64,000 nucleotides of DNA from Chimonanthus salicifolius (lineage: Eukaryota > Streptophyta > Magnoliopsida > Laurales > Calycanthaceae). Made by a program: the position numbers and the translations under genes. Below are positions 1 through 12,500 of this stretch, piece after piece. The stretch's first letter is position 1. Every line of letters begins with the position of its first letter. The notes beneath the pieces are model-generated. The model saw only the letters and a list, made by a program, of their open reading frames with translations. It was not told where the DNA came from and searched no databases. The stretch covers positions 9,205,542 through 9,269,541 of the forward strand of contig CM023534.1 in the NCBI GenBank assembly GCA_013350335.1, written 5' to 3'.

Positions 1-1190
1 GATTAAGCCATAGATACTCGAACCCGCAATTTATCACTTTCTATGACTACGACGGGAGACAACCAGATACAATATTATTTTGTACATATGCACTTAAAGT
101 TCATCAAATGAGTTGATGTTTAATACGAAAAGATTGGACATGTGGCCCAACAAATTTCATGTTAACTAAATCAATTAAGTTATATTATTTAAGCATTCCA
201 AAGTTTGACTAAATTAAATTACTTTTTAAATTTTAGTCTTTGAAGCCTAAAGAATATGGTTGATTTATTCTATTAATGTAATTTTTTATGAGTCTTATGT
301 ATTCAAATAAAGACCTTTCGACTAGATTCATCATCACCTAGATTCTATGCCTAACTGCATAATACAATACCATAGATGCTATTGGGTGGGTGATCCTCCC
401 TTTTGGATCACTAACTACCCATCTTTTGGATCACTAACTACCCATCTATTCGTATGTAATATAAAATATTTATTATATTTTTATTGCTCGAGTGTGAACA
501 AGTATTTTCTATTTAAGTTTTAATTTATTTGAAGACTAAAGTATCTAGATATCTCTCCTAATTAATTTTTAGATAATGTGTAAATCTCCCAATCTACCCA
601 CATAAAATACTGAAAGTGACCTTTTTGTGATGAGGAAAATTGAAAATTTTAATCTTTTACTATAGATTTATAATAATTAATTAAAGAATTATAGTAAATT
701 TACTATAATTAAGATATTCAATTATTGATAACAAAAAAAATATACTCGTCTATCTTTAAAAAGAATTCATTCTATTAAGATTTCTATATTATTTAATCTA
801 AAATTTATTAAATTAGCAATCAAGTTGGCTTCATATTTCATCATCCATTTTCACCTTCCATATTAGATGGATGAATTTTTTAACCTAAAATTAGCTACTT
901 AAATTGTTTCGAAGTACATGTTAGTGAACTTGTTGACCAACCAAAAATTACGAATTTGTATCCGGTATAGTCGTAGGAAGGAGTATAGTTTTGTCTAATC
1001 CCGACATGTATTTATTCTACAGTTCGTCATTCAGGAAAGAAAACCAAATTACCACTTATAGACAATTTAAAACGCAAGAAATAGAAAGTACCTGTCTGTC
1101 TCTCTCTCTCTTTTCAAAACCGAAGAGAGAAATATAGAAATTCGACGACAAGAAGAAGAACAGCAACTCTTCTTCAAATTCCCCAAGCCC
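1..1190. other. AT-rich upstream spacer of MAP70
   Basis: No gene is visible here. The spacer is AT-rich with short homopolymer runs. The first 50 bases include a reverse-strand GGGTTCGAGTA-like stretch, which could be the edge of a tRNA-derived SINE. A 23-bp direct duplication lies at 401-446, and a CT-rich tract at about 1094-1113 lies just before the MAP70 promoter. Confidence 0.6.
401..446. repeat. 23-bp tandem duplication
   Basis: Two identical adjacent copies of a unit that begins TTTTGGATCACTAACTACCC occupy 401-423 and 424-446. Such perfect short duplications usually come from replication slippage. No function is suggested. Confidence 0.85.
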
Positions 1191-1196
1191 TTACCA

Positions 1197-1204
1197 TATA
1201 AATA
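1197..1204 (+). promoter_or_regulatory. TATA box of MAP70
   Basis: TATAAATA lies 100 bp before the MAP70 start codon, after a CT-rich tract. Transcription would begin about 30 bp further on, near 1230, giving a leader of roughly 65 nt. This is inferred from motif and position only. Confidence 0.6.
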
Positions 1205-1265
1205 CCTCAAATCTCCAATCTTCCTTCGGAGAGCGAGCAAAAAGCTAGGGTTTGTCCTCTCTCTA

Positions 1266-1277
1266 ATGCGTCATTGA
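1266..1277 (+). other. three-codon upstream ORF in the MAP70 leader
   Basis: ATG CGT CAT TGA lies between the predicted transcription start and the MAP70 start codon. It ends 19 nt before the main ATG. If the leader starts near 1230, ribosomes meet this minimal uORF (Met-Arg-His) first. Its own ATG context (TCTCTAATGC) is weaker than the main CCGCCATGG. Confidence 0.5.
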
Positions 1278-1296
1278 AAGTTTGTCAGATCCCGCC

Positions 1297-4200
1297 ATGG
1301 CAGATCCAGCAGTTCGATGTGACGACGCATTTCCGGTGCCGGAGTACGGCAATGCACGTACTGAGCATACGAAGATGACTCCGACGCCAGTACTGGCGGT
1401 TTCTGGATCGTTCAAGGCGAGAAGGCGGGGATCATTGCGGCCAAGTCTTGATTCCGACGAATTTATGAACCTTCTGCACGGGTCGGATCCGGTGAAGGTC
1501 GAGTTGAATCGATTGGAGAATGAAGTCCGAGGTGGGGGAATGTCGATCGATCTCAGTGGCTTTTTTTGTGATTATTTGCTGTTTCGAGGGCGATTTGGAA
1601 TGAAGTGATCCCTCCAATTTTTTTTATCCCCTCAATTTAGTTATACTTGTTGCTTTTGGTTTTTATTTTTTGTTAGATAAGGGACGAGAACTTGGGGAAG
1701 GGCAGGCAGAGATCAAGGCGTTGAAATCATCAGAGCGTTTAAGAGAAAGAGCGGTCGAAGAGGTATTTATTTGAATTTATTTTCGGGAAAGTGCTTTCCT
1801 GGAAATAACGGTTTTTAAAGAAGAATTGGTAAAATGTCATTGTTTGTTGGAAAGAACAGTTATTTTACATGAAAGCAGTTTCCTTTCCACCAAAGCACTT
1901 ATGTTGCGTCCCAACCGCAATGGCAAGAGAGCTATTTTTAGTAAAAAAAGATGGATACTTTTCAGAAAATTAGTTTTCTATCCATTCATCCAGAAACAAT
2001 CAAAAGGAATATACTTTCCTGGAAATAATCAACTCAATTTTTGGTTTAAATTTACTATTTTCAGAGAAAGCATTTTCGTTATGAGTGCCTCTTTTCCAGC
2101 CAAAATCACTTTAGATTGGATTATCACTTCCAATATGGAAATGCAAGTCATTCGCCAATTTTCCGCCTTTTCTTCAGTATCCTATCTCTATTCAACGGAG
2201 CTAATTTAGCTTGTTTGCAATACCTGTTTCTTTGTTGTTTCTTCTGTGGCATTTATGATTTATCTGAGTTCGGTATTTTCAGTTTTTATGTGATTTCTGT
2301 GGTTGTATGTATGGATGGATATTCCTGTGGCAGACTAAGCTGTAAATGAACAATAATATTTTACTTTATTCTATCACCATGATGTTGTTATATAAACACA
2401 TTACCTTACATTTTTTATGAGCAGCTCTAGGGACTTAGGTACTCATTTTAAAATGGGAGACTGCACACTTATTATGGGATGGACCCCATATGATTGGGTT
2501 GAATGGACAGAGGACTTCATGAATAATATAACTCAAGGAAACTCCTCAATCATATCATAATAACATTGTGAGATGGGCCAAGAAAAATCAATGGTTTTGT
2601 AGGAATCAAAATTTCAAAGTCTAAAATCACAAGGCTGCTATGATAAGACGGAGCTCAAAATTTTACACAATCAATTTTCTTATCATTATTTACATGTTCC
2701 ATCAGAAAATATACGACCAATCTCAGCATTTAGAAAGTAACCTCCCTAAATAGGGAAACTTGAGAAGCCTTCCTAGAGTTTTTCATATTTTATTGTTGAA
2801 TTGTATTGGAGGTTTTCTTTTTTTGCCATTTCACATGCCCATCGTATATATTATTAGTCATTGACATCGGTTATTTATTTCGTCGGTTTTGAATTTTAGC
2901 TTTATGATATTTTTAATTAAAAAAGTTCTTTGAAAATTAAAGAAGGGATTTGGTAAGCATCAAGTTATTAAGTAAATTATGAAGGCATTAACTTTTAGCT
3001 ACAAGACCTTTCAAATAACTGGAATAACAACTTTTGGCCACAATAGTTTGTATGATTAGTAAACTTTCTCCCTAGTTTGATTTCAACATTTATTTTGTAA
3101 GTTTTATTAGTTTATTAGACAAGCCTCTAGCACAATTGGTGATTGCTCATTCTTGCAACCTCAAAGTTGTCATGGGGGGTTTAAGTCCTTTGAGTGACAG
3201 GTACATAGTCAGCCCATAGAATTTTTTTGCGAAATCTAATTCTCTCTGATGATGATGACAACTGAACAATCTTATGATATTTTTTATGTTAATGTGGTAT
3301 CTGGGAATACATTGACCGATCAATGCTCACACAGGGGATGCATTAGAGTAGTTTAGAGAACTTTTCTCATTTTCTAGTGTTTGGGTTTCTTAAATTTGGC
3401 TTTGTTTCTCGCGAACATTTTTTATTTCTATTTTTGGTTCTCCTGACATGCTGATTAAGTATTTTGTCACCCTCTTTCTGGGGTTGTTTTGTTTTATTAG
3501 CTCACTGAAGAATTAGCAAAGGCAGAGGAGAAGCTCAAGTTAACCGAATCTCTTCTGGAAAACAAAGTATTGAACAGAACTCTCCATTTTTTGTAGTTCA
3601 TTTGCTTTTTGTTCTCTTTATTTTTTGTCTACACCACATTCCGGCTTGATTTTAAAGAAGCTTCTATGCAGAATCTTGAAATTAAGAAAATAAACGATGA
3701 AAAGAAAGCATCCATGGCTGCCCAATTTGCAGCAGAAGCCACCCTTCGAAGAGTTCATGCAGCTCAAAAGGATGATGACATGCCACCTATTGAAGCCATT
3801 CTTGCACCACTGGAGGCAGATCTCAAGCTTGCAAAGCATGAGGTAATGTGCTATTGTCAGGACATTCCTGGGATAAATGACTCAGTGCACATGCTCTCTC
3901 CCCGCACACACATGTGATATTAGTGTCCCATATCTATTATGGCATTAGCTTTCTCCAATGAGATTCTCTGATGTTCTAACATTCCAAGATAGCATATGTG
4001 ACCAATCTGTTGGTCTTGGCAGATTGCCAAGCTACAGGATGACAACAAGGCGTTAGATCGCCTTACAAAGTCAAAGGAAGCTGCTTTACTTGAAGCAGAA
4101 AGAACAGTTCAGATTGCATTGGCAAAGGCCTCTATGGTGGATGATTTGCAAAATAAGAACCAGGAGTTAATGAAGCAGATTGAAATTTGTCAGGTATTGT

Positions 4201-6273
4201 GACATAGCATGTTTCTTTTTCTCCTTGTCTTAGTGAAGTTGGAACAGCAAATTGTATTGCAGTAATTATGATGATTAACATGCGTTTATTTGCTTACTGT
4301 CTCTGCATTTGTTAGGAAGAAAACAAAATTTTGGACAAGATGCATCGCCAAAAGGTTGCAGAGGTTGAAAAGCTTAGCCAAACTGTGAGAGAACTGGAAG
4401 AGGCTGTTCTTGCAGGTGGTGCAGCTGCAAATGCTGTGAGGGATTACCGACGGCAAGTTCAGGAGATGAATGTAATATTTGTTCAATGTTGCATAATTGC
4501 TTGAAATGTCTATGGATTTTATTATGTGATGCTGAATGCACTTCAAACTTTGTCCTAAATGTGACTAGAATATCCTGTTTTTCTGTAGGTGGAAAGGAAG
4601 ACACTTGACAGGGAACTCGCCCGTGCAAAGGTCACAGCAAATAGAGTGGCTGTAGTTGTAGCAAATGAATGGAAAGATGCTAATGACAAAGTAATGCCTG
4701 TGAAACAGTGGCTTGAAGAACGAAGATTCATGCAGGTTTGTGCTTGTGAGTTTTACTTATTTTCCTTCTAAATGTTTTAAGTACTTTTTGATGGTTTGTC
4801 TGCTGCCCAACTGAGTTTATGGCGGCTTCTGGCATTTCTACTTTCACCGATGGCATTCTACTGGCATTCTACGTAACTAAGTTCCTCTGTTCTTTGAAAA
4901 ATTGCTTTCTTCAATTGTTCTCATGTCAGCACTCAAGGGGACAATTTCTATCTTTATCTTTTGTTCATATATGTTAGAAGTATTTATACATTAGTACTTA
5001 GTTAAAATGTTTTCTGTTGTATGAATGCATCTATAATACATGTCCACTTTTATTTTCAATATATTTATATATCTGCACAGATATGTGAGTTTCAAAGATT
5101 CCCTTTTCTGGAAGATCTGTAAACAATTTCATTGCAATGCTAAAGTCAAAGGCACATCTGTGACATGCATTTTCAAGATCCCTTCATTTGGCACCTTGTG
5201 CGTTTTGCAGCAGTCATGCACATTTTGTTGCCCGAGTTACACGGATAATTGTTGACTAAGCTGTTGTTACAGGGAGAAATGCAGCAACTTCGAGAAAAAC
5301 TTGCTATAGCAGAGCGCACTGCAAAATCTGAAGCACAATTGAAAGTAAGAATCTTATTTTCTAGTTAAAGATGCTACCTGTGCTACTGATATTCATTACT
5401 TCTAAACCTTGGATTAAACATTAGAGCTGTTTCTTTTTTCCTCATTATCTAGGAAAAATTTCAATTACGTCTTAAAGTGCTTGAAGAAGGATTGAGAGCA
5501 TCTGCAAATGGTAGTAATCGCACTCTATTGGAGGGGAGAAGTATGAGTAATGGCCCATCACGCCGACAGTCCCTTGGTGGAACTGAGTGTATTTCCAAAC
5601 CATCTTCCAATGGGTTTCTATCTAAGAAAACTCCATCTTCACTGTTTAGATCTTCACTTAATAGTAGCATGAATACAGTACTGAAACATGCAAAGGGGAC
5701 CTCGAAGTCATTTGATGGTGGTACTAGGTCATTAGACAGGGGTAAGGGCCTACCAAATAGGCTTAACCGAAATCTTTCACTTAGCAAATCCATCGACGGG
5801 ACCAGAGAAAAGGAAATGCATGATACATGTAAGGAAAACCCAGAAGAAAACCGGAATGAGTTCTCTAATATTGGTACAGATGATTCCGTCTCTGGATTGT
5901 TATATGGCATGTTGCAGAAGGAGGTTATTGCTTTAAGGAAAGCTGGACACGAAAAAGATCAGAGCCTTAAAGACAAGGATGATGCAATTGAGGTTGATGA
6001 ACTTTACTGGCCTATCTTAAGTTCTATGTTTTTTGCTTGGAAAAATGACTGATTGTTTTACAAATTTTTTGTCAGATGTTAGCTAAAAAGGTAGAGACAT
6101 TAACCAAAGCAATGGAAGTAGAGGCAAGGAAAATGAGAAGAGAAGTAGCTTCCATGGGGAAGGAGGTAGCCTCCATGCGTGTGGAGAAAGAGCATGAAAA
6201 TAGGGCCAAGCGGCTTGGCAGTTCAAAGGGTCCTGTAAATGGTTCTCAGCTGCTTTCTGGAAGGTACATCTGA
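1297..6273 (+). CDS. MAP70: Microtubule-associated protein 70 (MAP70), complete, 10 exons
   Basis: Plant-specific coiled-coil protein that binds cortical microtubules and helps shape cell-wall deposition. Exons: 1297-1531, 1677-1762, 3501-3566, 3672-3842, 4023-4193, 4316-4471, 4589-4735, 5273-5344, 5453-5992, 6076-6273; all introns are GT-AG and the phases join. The product is 613 aa, usual for the family. The start is chosen for CCGCCATGG; the upstream TTG in frame is not needed. Recognised family blocks: LLHGSDPVKVELNRLENEV (about 59-77), LEIKKINDEKKASMAAQFAA from exon 4, KQWLEERRFMQGEMQQL across exons 7-8, and MSNGPSRRQSLGG plus KGTSKSFDGGTRSLDRG in exon 9. Long heptad-rich stretches cover roughly 65-375 and 530-600; the 375-530 part is Ser/Lys-rich and probably unstructured. 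The C-terminus is uncertain: a GT after GGAAG at 6264 could be a donor to a further short exon. Which Arabidopsis paralogue it matches best was not resolved. Confidence 0.95.
1763..3500 (+). other. MAP70 intron 2, 1.7 kb, with a degenerate SINE head
   Basis: This is the longest MAP70 intron. At about 3129-3190 it carries a tRNA-like head: an A-box-like TAGCACAATTGG is followed by a B-box-like GGTTTAAGTCC. The phrase CTTTCCTGGAAATA occurs near 1795 and again near 2014. No conserved coding is seen; the open frames inside it do not resemble known proteins. Confidence 0.45.
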
Positions 6274-6990
6274 TAGATAATATGTTATATTGTTGCTATT
6301 GAACCACACTGAAGGCCAAAGGTTAAAATATGTTTAGTTCTTCAATTAAAATTAGTTCTTCAATTAAAATAAGGATTGATTATGTAATTATTTGTAAATT
6401 CATGCTTATGCTCTTATACATATTCCTCTGTCACATATGTGCAGTTTTGTTTACTGATCAAAACATAGTAGGAAAGGTTTTTTTTTTGGGGATTGGGGGG
6501 TTGGGAGCTGTGTAAGTATGATTGGTGTGAAGATTGTCATTTGCAGATCATTCCATTCCTCCAAAGTGCATTCGTTATTTGTTTTATCAATTTCCCTATA
6601 TTCTTTATGCACATTTAGAAGCAAAAACTTTTGAGTATTCTCGTTGGAACATTATAGAGCTTTTGTTATATCAGATCTTTCTTTTGTTCCGAAGGAGAAT
6701 AAATTAAGTTCATATGCTCTTAAGAGAACTAGTTACTTGTTAGCTGACTTGTTTGTAGTTGCCTTATTTTCAGAGAGAGAGATTCCAATGTTATGGTTGA
6801 TGTGATTTAGAAATGAATATCCTGCTAATTGCCAATGTTCCTAAGAAATGGCTATTTATTTTGACAGAAGAAAGATGCAGGCATGCTGCCCTCTTGCCTT
6901 TTTCTGTATCAATTTGCACCCTTAAGCCTTGGCTTAACTCCCTGTTTGGCCTGGCTGTTGTTTACTTTGCACTGTCCCGATTTTTCTTGA

Positions 6991-6996
6991 AATAAA
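6991..6996 (+). terminator. candidate poly(A) signal for MAP70
   Basis: A canonical AATAAA lies about 720 bp past the stop codon in a T-rich setting. It is the most obvious plant-type polyadenylation signal on the plus strand before the AUG5 3' end. Plant signals are loose, so an earlier site is possible. Confidence 0.4.
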
Positions 6997-8137
6997 GATT
7001 TTAGTTAGCTTCTCCAAAAAAGTGTGCTGATCTCATTTCACTCAAAAAAGAGAATGACAGGAAACAATTAAATTTAGTTGCAGAAGCAACTAGATTTAGT
7101 TGCAGTTAAAGTGTCATCAATGCTAAGCACTCTGACTACTAAAATAGATTTATGCCTGTTATGATTAGATATGAGTCTAACGCACAAGAACTTGGGCAAT
7201 TTCCTGATGCACCCATTTTGTTCATCTGGAACCCATGTTTAGATGATCCTGGGTGGGTAATTATTGTGTCCTTATCCTTACATTCTCAATTGTTTATTTT
7301 TAACCCAAAGATAGGGAGAGTTCGAATATTCTATTATCACTCTGAAAAAAGTACGGACATTCTAATATGAGCATTTTTTGGAGCATCCTTGTGTGATGAA
7401 TCCCTTTCAGATAACCATTGATTTACCAATCCATGTGGCCCACTGGCTTGAATGGTGCATCAGGATACTGCATGGTTACATCATACTGTTATATTGAACA
7501 TAGCTTGATTTTCTACGCAGAAACATTTCACGAAGCGGGCAGATTCGCAACCCCCATTGACATACCAAATAAGGTGTTACAGAAGAATACTCAGAAATGT
7601 CTCATTTCTTTCACCATTTCTTAATTAATTTATGATTTATGATTACAACCTGCATGCCCGATGACCCTGCAATCAGCATTTGGAGGGAAAGAATGCCATA
7701 GGTGGAAATCAAGCTGCTTTCTGACTTGACTGCTGTTGATGTATCGTAGTAGCAACAATGATGTTGAAGTTAGCTCTAACTTTTTGGCAAGTTTTTCTTT
7801 TATTTTCGTTGTATAGGTCCATTGGTTTTTTCTCCAATATTTATTTTTTTTCTCTGTAATTTGCATAGTGTGGTGTCTTCTTCAAGGGTTGTGAATATTC
7901 TTGTATTTAGTTAATCAAATTCCATGGTTTTGTTCTACCCTGCTGTGAATGTCTGTCTACCTTCTACTTTGAGAATTTGATCATAAAATCATACACAGCC
8001 TATGGACACTGAATGGCACATTAAGATGTATTTTTTTGAAAGGTTAACATTGAGATGTAATTTCTTTGATCACAAGTAAATTTGCATCCGACCTATTTCT
8101 TGAGAACCGAGATTGCACCTGCATCGACATTGGATGT

Positions 8138-8220
8138 AAAATTCAAAATTGAATGCGAAACCTTCAAAAAGGTTAAAATTCAAAATTGGATGCAAAACCT
8201 TTAAAAGGTTCAAAATTCGA
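8138..8220. repeat. About 37-bp tandem repeat, 2.2 copies
   Basis: Units start AAAATTCAAAATTGRATGC and end AAAAGGTT, at 8138-8174 and 8175-8210, followed by a partial third copy. The copies differ by a few substitutions and a one-base indel. Confidence 0.75.
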
Positions 8221-8364
8221 ATCTGAATCTGTTCATTTCAGGGTTCATGGATGTTACTTTTGAAAGAAAAAAAAGGTGCATGGATGTTTTAACTCTTGGA
8301 GTATTGGGGAGGTAGGGCTTGTTTGTCACTTTTCATCTTTGAATGCAATCTATGTTATTCGCAG

Positions 8365-8580
8365 GGGTACAAAAGTTGCCATTACCGAGATATTGGTGTC
8401 TCGGCCGATATCTCAGATCTCGGCCGAGATAACGGTCAATCTCAGCCGATATCTCTCTCCTAAATATTTTTGGACAAATATCGACTGTATTAATATGTAT
8501 TGACTGATATCTCGCTAGTTCGGTTGATACTGTGTGTATCGACCGAGATATCTCAGTCGAAAATTTGGTATAGTTTTTAT
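8365..8580. repeat. TCGGCCGATATCTC-rich palindromic repeat, copy A
   Basis: The segment is dense in CGGCCGAGAT, CAGCCGATAT and ATCGACCGAGATATC words, many of them self-complementary. Three more segments in the window (30693-30888, 38478-38930, 56158-56404) are built from the same vocabulary, so it is treated as a dispersed non-coding repeat family. This copy has GAGATATC where others have GATATATC, suggesting a diverged subfamily. Confidence 0.6.
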
Positions 8581-9576
8581 TGTAAAAGAAATATTTTCAC
8601 AAAAAATGAATAAGATGTCATGCTGAGTACAGAAAAATTCTTTTTTCTCATTAAATTTTCTATCTTCTTAATGCGGACTGGTATAATTTATTTATTATGA
8701 AGAGAGGAATGAGGAATCGGGTCTTTGTATACCGAGTTTAAATCTGGGTCAAAACCAATATATTGGGCCCGTAATGAGCCTAAAATGTTTGCCTGAAGTT
8801 CTATTAATTTGGCCCAATTTTCAGAATAACAGTCTGACAAAAATATCAACTAGATCAAATGTGCACTCATTTTTAGTTTGTAATTTTCATTTCAAACCAA
8901 CCATCATGTTGGATTGTTGGGCGAATTGGTGTGTACTTGGAATCGCATGAAATCAAATGTGGGTGCTTTAATTCTAACAGGTTCCCTTTTTTCCCAAACA
9001 CTTTCCCCTTTGTCTAATTAGATTAAAAAATTAAGAACTACTTCAAAAAAGAGTTGTTGATCTCATTACGGCAGCACTTCATCCTACAGGTAGATTCATT
9101 GTCAAACTGGTATGGACACCATTCTTCAGTGACATGGGGTATTGCAGTCTCAAAGAAAAAAGACAGGCAGTAATCATCTATCTCATGGACTCGAAAAAAA
9201 ACCTTTGACTGGATTGCCAAGTGCAAGCGAATGCACCCTTTTGTCTGCAGGAAGATCAATCAGTGAATAAAACCCATCTACAATGACAATTCAATCAGTA
9301 AATATGACAACAATCACGCCTCAACTTTTACAACTATAGAAACGCATCAAGCCAATGAATTAATATTTTTTTTTTCCAAACAGAACCTTCCATACAAGGG
9401 AATCCCGAGTGCACCTCCATGAGTTCAGCAGCTGCAACCTCCAAGCATGCCAACAAGTATCTCCATCCCCGTCGCATGCACCAGACAATGCCCGACATGC
9501 CGTATTAAAGAGATTCTATTGCTGCAAAACCCCATGTCAAGAAACTAGTGTTCTTCTGCATGACTGCTGAGACTTT

Positions 9577-12500
9577 TCATAGAAGCTCCTTATCATAAAA
9601 TGCCATTTGAAGCTGCTTTACGTGATTGAGCCAGGCCGCAACATTTTGCCCATCCACTGTGACCCAGTCAACAGCTGTTGCAGCTGGTTGCTCCCACCAC
9701 TCATCAACCTGAGGAATTTTCATCATTAGAACTTAAAAGCCAACCGGCATAGGTATAAATGGATGTTCTAGGTAAATGATCTTTGATGATAATGATGATG
9801 AGGTAAAATTCTGTTATTACAGAGTGGGTTTAGCTGGCCAGAAGAATTTCTTTATTATTTTCTTTCTTTTTCAACCCAACCAAATTACTCTTATAAGTAG
9901 ACATGAGTCAATGAATTTGATAGCAATGGAGACAAATCTAGTATTATTCAAAAGAAAACAATTCAGCTAGATCATCATCATCATGTCATTTTCCCTGCTA
10001 TCTAAGAAACAAATCCAGATAGATTAATTATGTGTATCATTTGAGGGCAAGGCATGATATAAAAAATTGTAAAATCAAGACAGGTAAGAACAACCACTGA
10101 TTATTTAATAGTTGAAATAACATAAAAAATATTTCTTTTGAAAAATAAAAAGCATAACAGAAGAAATATAATTCAATTATAGTATCAACTCACCAAGCCT
10201 CTAACACGTCTGCAATCTTCCAAGCACTTCTGAGCATTCAAAACAGCAGTTCTGAGTTCAGGCAACCATTTCTCAGAAACAATCTTCTCTTGCTCAGCAG
10301 CCAAAGTCAAGCAATACTTAGTTGTCCTGTAAAATAGTCAATGAAGCTCGATAAATTTGAAGCTAGTTTCAAAAAAATCATATTAAGCAAAGGTGAAAAC
10401 TAAGATATGTAAACTGATAAAGTGAATATCTGGTGCTTGAAGGTATCTAACAATAAAAAGATTCAAGATGTTATTAAGGAAATCAGCATCCCAACTTCCT
10501 ATAGATATTCTTTGCTATGAATATGGCCAGAGTAGTTTACAAGTAAAAGTGCACATGCACAGGCAAAAAGGCACAGAAACACAAGCACAGGTGCAGGCAC
10601 ACAGGTGTGTACGCACACGCGGAACTCCAAGCACCCATCACCCAAGTAATAAGCACATTTTACAACCATAAAGGCAGACATATACAACCTGCAATAAGAA
10701 TATTTTATGAGCATAATAATCAATACTGGTCATAAGCACATTTTATGACAAGAATCCCTGGATAATGACATTTCTCTTTATCAATCAAAACGGGAGAGAA
10801 ATATTCAATTCTCTTCAACAGTTTCACTGATAATCAGCAATTTCATGACAATACTACTTAGATAATAACATTTCTCTCATTAAAAAAAAAAACCCTTCTC
10901 TTCAACAGAACAAGGGTGATACAATAGGCATCAGCTTTACCTCTCATATTCTTGTTGAACACGGTATGCATGGTTTAACAATGCATGACCACTTTCAACA
11001 AGATCCTGACGAATATGAACAAGATTAATTGCCCTGGACAAATCCTCCAGAACGTTAGCCTCAGAACCTCGAAGTTTTAAACAGAACTCCAAAGATTCTA
11101 ACACCAATGCCAGTCCAGCATCTGAACCATCCAAACCTAGATACATGGTAATCACTAGTTATTACCTTGCAGTAAAACATAAATAGAAGACAAAAACCAG
11201 AAAATAATATCCAATATGATTGACAATTCAAGAATTGAATTCCGAAGTCAAAAGAAATATCATAACTCTGCCTAAACATGATAATCACTTTTCCTAAACG
11301 GGAGAATGCTGAACGGTGAGAATGTATACAGGTTCTAAGGTACATGAAAAGAAAATAGATAATGCGAATGCAATTTGAAATTCCTGATCTTCAACAGCTC
11401 AACATCAAAGACTAAATAAACAAGAATTTCATGATAAGCCCTCAATGATTCTAAAAATTGAAATGAAAAGTAAAAACATGTCAAAAAGTAAGAGCCTCAT
11501 AAAATGCTGTAATTGTGAAATAATAAATAAGCTTGTAACCAATAATTCATACTTCATAGGGTACTAGGAAATATATCAAAAGGGAAAAGAGATTGAGGAC
11601 TTGAACAACCCCCGTCATAATTGTTATGCATGGTAACTCATGTCATGCTAGAGGCATGTCAGGATAAAGAAGATAACGAACATCAAGACCATGATCAGTC
11701 AAGTACGATTCAGGTATTCCAGAATGAATAGAGCCAACAATTGTAGTGGCGCTGCCTGATGAAATTTCAGTTATATAAATTAAAAATAAGGTGACACTCA
11801 CCAGCATGATATTGAAGGGCAGCAGAAACACGACAAATTGAAGGTACTGCTGAAGGATCTCTGGCACCAGCTCTAGCAGTCAACAAAGCAGCATTCCTTT
11901 CTGCAGCTGCAACCGCTTCTGGTCCTGTAGACCCATTAGCACCCATGAACTCCAAGAGAACCTGATGAGAACAAAGAGAATTGGTGTTCATTTGATGCCA
12001 ACCGGATACATAAGCTTCAGCACAGCACATGTTTGAAATAATAGTAATATGAGCTGCATTGGATGTATTATTTGCATCCCCACTGATACAATCTCAAAAA
12101 AAAAAACATCAATTCTATCAGTTTTGTTATTATTCAGGATCGCAGCATAGGAACACTTAGAGCCAAAGAACTTTTTTTTAGTAAAGACAATGAATAATTC
12201 CATTAAAAAAAAATATTTACAAAACCTAACCTATGGCTCGTACAAGAGGGTTATACAAAGCCATAAGAAAGTACAGGAAAAAGAAGAAGAAGAAACATAA
12301 CATAATCCATAACCAAGTAACAAAAGAAGCTCCACAAACCCAATCACTCTCTCCCACCCAAAAACAGCAAGGAAAAGACTCCACCACCAGCACAATCTTA
12401 TAAACTCTCACCTTTGCCAAGAAATCATCACATTATTAGCTAACCTTCTCACATGGGTGAAGTGAACAATCATATTCCTAAATAAATGTTTGATCTCCCT

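Larger units (their letters stand above)
6997..9576. other. Spacer between the convergent 3' ends of MAP70 and AUG5
   Basis: No gene is recognised. The segment must hold the 3' UTRs of both genes. It contains a 37-bp tandem repeat (8138-8220) and one copy of the TATCGGCCGATA-type repeat (8365-8580). The short open frames at 7152-7866 and 9038-9259 have no recognisable content. Confidence 0.6.

Noticed and set aside
12100..12300. Possible extra AUG5 exon in intron 6
   Set aside because: Exons 6 and 7 join in phase without it and the sequence belongs to the LINE tail.
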